Origin: Tenacibaculum maritimum NCIMB 2154
Lineage (GTDB): Bacteria; Bacteroidota; Bacteroidia; Flavobacteriales; Flavobacteriaceae
Assembly: GCF_900119795.1 (NCBI RefSeq)
Contig: NZ_LT634361.1
Span: 2,899,001-2,963,000, forward strand
Direction: 5' to 3'
Length of the DNA: 64,000 bases
Numbering within the stretch: position 1 is the stretch's first letter; each line of letters opens with the position of its first letter. The notes beneath the pieces were generated by a model. It made no database searches, had not been told where the DNA came from, and worked only from the letters and a program-made list of their open reading frames with translations. Shown in pieces: positions 62,959 through 64,000 of this stretch. The translations under genes and the position numbers were made by a program.

Positions 62959-63537
62959 ATGTATGATGAGGGAGGTGAGCAAGTATGGGAACGCTCTTTA
63001 GATTTAAACGGAAAAGTAATTAACGGTAGTAATGCACCCTGCCCTTTTCTATATCAAGGGCAATACTATGATAAAGAGATTGAATTAGCCTATAATAGGT
63101 TTCGTTATTACGATCCTGATGATGGCAGGTATATTTCTAAAGACCCGATTGGACTACTGAGTGGTGAATATGGGTTCTATAATTATGTTGGGGATTCTAA
63201 TGAGGAACTTGATCCTTATGGGTTAGAAAAATCTACATATAGAGTTAAACATTTTTCTAATAAAAAAGGTATTGAGGGAATTAAAAAAGATAATAAAATT
63301 AAAGCTTCAGACCAAAACAAAGTATTTACTGTTAAAGCTAAAGGAAGAATGAGTAAAGGTAGTAGTCGGGATATTGAAAAGAAATTAGGTATAAAGCAAG
63401 GGAGAGCAAATAAGTCTGTTGAATTTGATGTTGATCCAAGTGAAATTACAATAATAAAAAATAAAGATACTGGTGCTATAGAACATGTATTAGATGGAGA
63501 TATCTCTTTAGAAGGAAGAAATCCTATTTTTAAATAA
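62959..63537 (+). CDS. cassette 24: lineage A Rhs stem with the ART-HYD1-like tip of cassette 19
   Basis: Tip identical to cassette 19 as far as I can compare. The stem differs by the EGGE for EEGE change near the nominal ATG. Part of a repeat at an offset of 5730 bp that continues past the window end. Confidence 0.78.
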   Translation: MYDEGGEQVWERSLDLNGKVINGSNAPCPFLYQGQYYDKEIELAYNRFRYYDPDDGRYISKDPIGLLSGEYGFYNYVGDSNEELDPYGLEKSTYRVKHFSNKKGIEGIKKDNKIKASDQNKVFTVKAKGRMSKGSSRDIEKKLGIKQGRANKSVEFDVDPSEITIIKNKDTGAIEHVLDGDISLEGRNPIFK

Positions 63538-63542
63538 AAAAA

Positions 63543-63743
63543 ATGAAAGACAAAGATATTATTAGGCTATTTAGATTAATGGAAGATTTAAACGATCACT
63601 TTCATCAATCATTAAATTACACTAACCCAGAAAAGTCAGCTGAAATGGCAAAAAAAAATTATTCAGAAATAAAGGATTTTTATTATAATATTATATGGGA
63701 TATACTTCCAAATGATTTTAAAAAACAGATAGAAGAAGAATAG
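63543..63743 (+). CDS. cassette 24 immunity protein
   Basis: 66 aa, identical to 57813-58013. Confidence 0.68.
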   Translation: MKDKDIIRLFRLMEDLNDHFHQSLNYTNPEKSAEMAKKNYSEIKDFYYNIIWDILPNDFKKQIEEE

Positions 63744-63750
63744 ATAAAAA

Positions 63751-63877
63751 CCTGCTAACGTGCATCTCTAATCAGACTCACAGGAGTAGCAAGAAACCAT
63801 AGAAATTAAAAAGAAAGAAGCCGTCTGAAAAGTAATTTCAGACAGTTTTCTTTCAAAATTTTTAGTTTTATACCCCC
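63751..63877. repeat. third-type linker, before cassette 25
   Basis: Copy of 58021-58147 with the GCCGTCTGAAA/TTTCAGACAG terminator stem. Confidence 0.8.
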
Positions 63878-64000
63878 TGCCCTTTCTTATTTCAAAACCA
63901 GTATTACGATGATGAAATAGAACTCGCTTACAACCGCTTTCGTTACTACCACCCCGATGATGGCAGGTATATTTCAAAAGATCCGATTGGACTACTGAGT
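63878..64000 (+). pseudogene. cassette 25: start of a lineage C Rhs stem, cut by the window end
   Basis: [31 protein letters not shown] as in cassette 20, running to DPIGLLS at the edge. The tip lies outside the window, so whether it is the cassette 20 tip or a new one cannot be seen. Confidence 0.75.

Noticed and set aside
1..64000. tRNA or rRNA genes
   Set aside because: I saw no cloverleaf with a GTTCRA loop or rRNA-like stretch on either strand; absence judged by eye only.

Overview
The window looks like chromosomal DNA of a marine-type Flavobacteriaceae bacterium (Bacteroidota); Tenacibaculum or a close relative is my inference. The signs are low GC, a SusC/SusD pair, a type IX secretion C-terminal sorting domain, TAnnTTTG-like -7 boxes, and the Bacteroidota (subtype iii) forms of the T6SS tube protein TssD and VgrG.

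Region 1 (1-20525) is a sialic acid acquisition and catabolism locus. In order it holds the SusC end, SusD and an N-acetylneuraminate lyase; a divergent FadR/GntR-type regulator; an operon of N-acylglucosamine 2-epimerase, SGNH esterase and creatininase-family hydrolase; a 2251-residue secreted protein with two sialidase domains, a sialate O-acetylesterase-like domain and a T9SS tail; a kelch-mutarotase/sodium symporter fusion; and a NagB/LmbE fusion. Four copies of a TATGT-N3-ACATA palindrome lie at the promoters of these units and probably form the regulator's operator set. Together the genes would release and de-O-acetylate sialic acid outside the cell, import it, split it to ManNAc, epimerise that to GlcNAc and feed it to fructose-6-phosphate. 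A 37-copy 21-bp minisatellite followed by a perfect 21-bp hairpin (17222-18044) sits between the symporter and nagB.

Region 2 (20526-30887) is a T6SS effector module: TssD, VgrG, two small membrane proteins, a TPR-like protein placed as a candidate adaptor, and one complete PAAR-like/Rhs protein (1521 aa) ending in a deaminase-like toxin tip, followed by its immunity candidate.

Region 3 (30888-64000, running off the window) is a head-to-tail array of about 25 promoterless Rhs 3'-end cassettes, all in the orientation of the complete rhs gene, plus two decayed extra tips. A typical cassette has a short stem homologous to the 3' end of the rhs core, a different toxin tip, an immunity gene, a REP-like palindrome and a linker carrying an intrinsic terminator. 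I number cassettes 1-25 in order. Stems come in lineage A (like the complete gene), lineage B (diverged) and lineage C (cassettes 20 and 25). Three tip/immunity pairs occur twice; one of them sits on both an A and a B stem, direct evidence of recombination through the stems. Tip types I can suggest are ADP-ribosyltransferase-like, Ntox50/BECR RNase-like, colicin E3-like RNase, permuted papain-like, DUF4329/JAB-like, HNH/His-rich nuclease-like and ParB-like; several are unrecognised. An IS3-family element with a 4-bp target duplication interrupts the linker before cassette 15. The array looks like a reservoir of silent toxin tips for replacing the tip of the one complete rhs gene.
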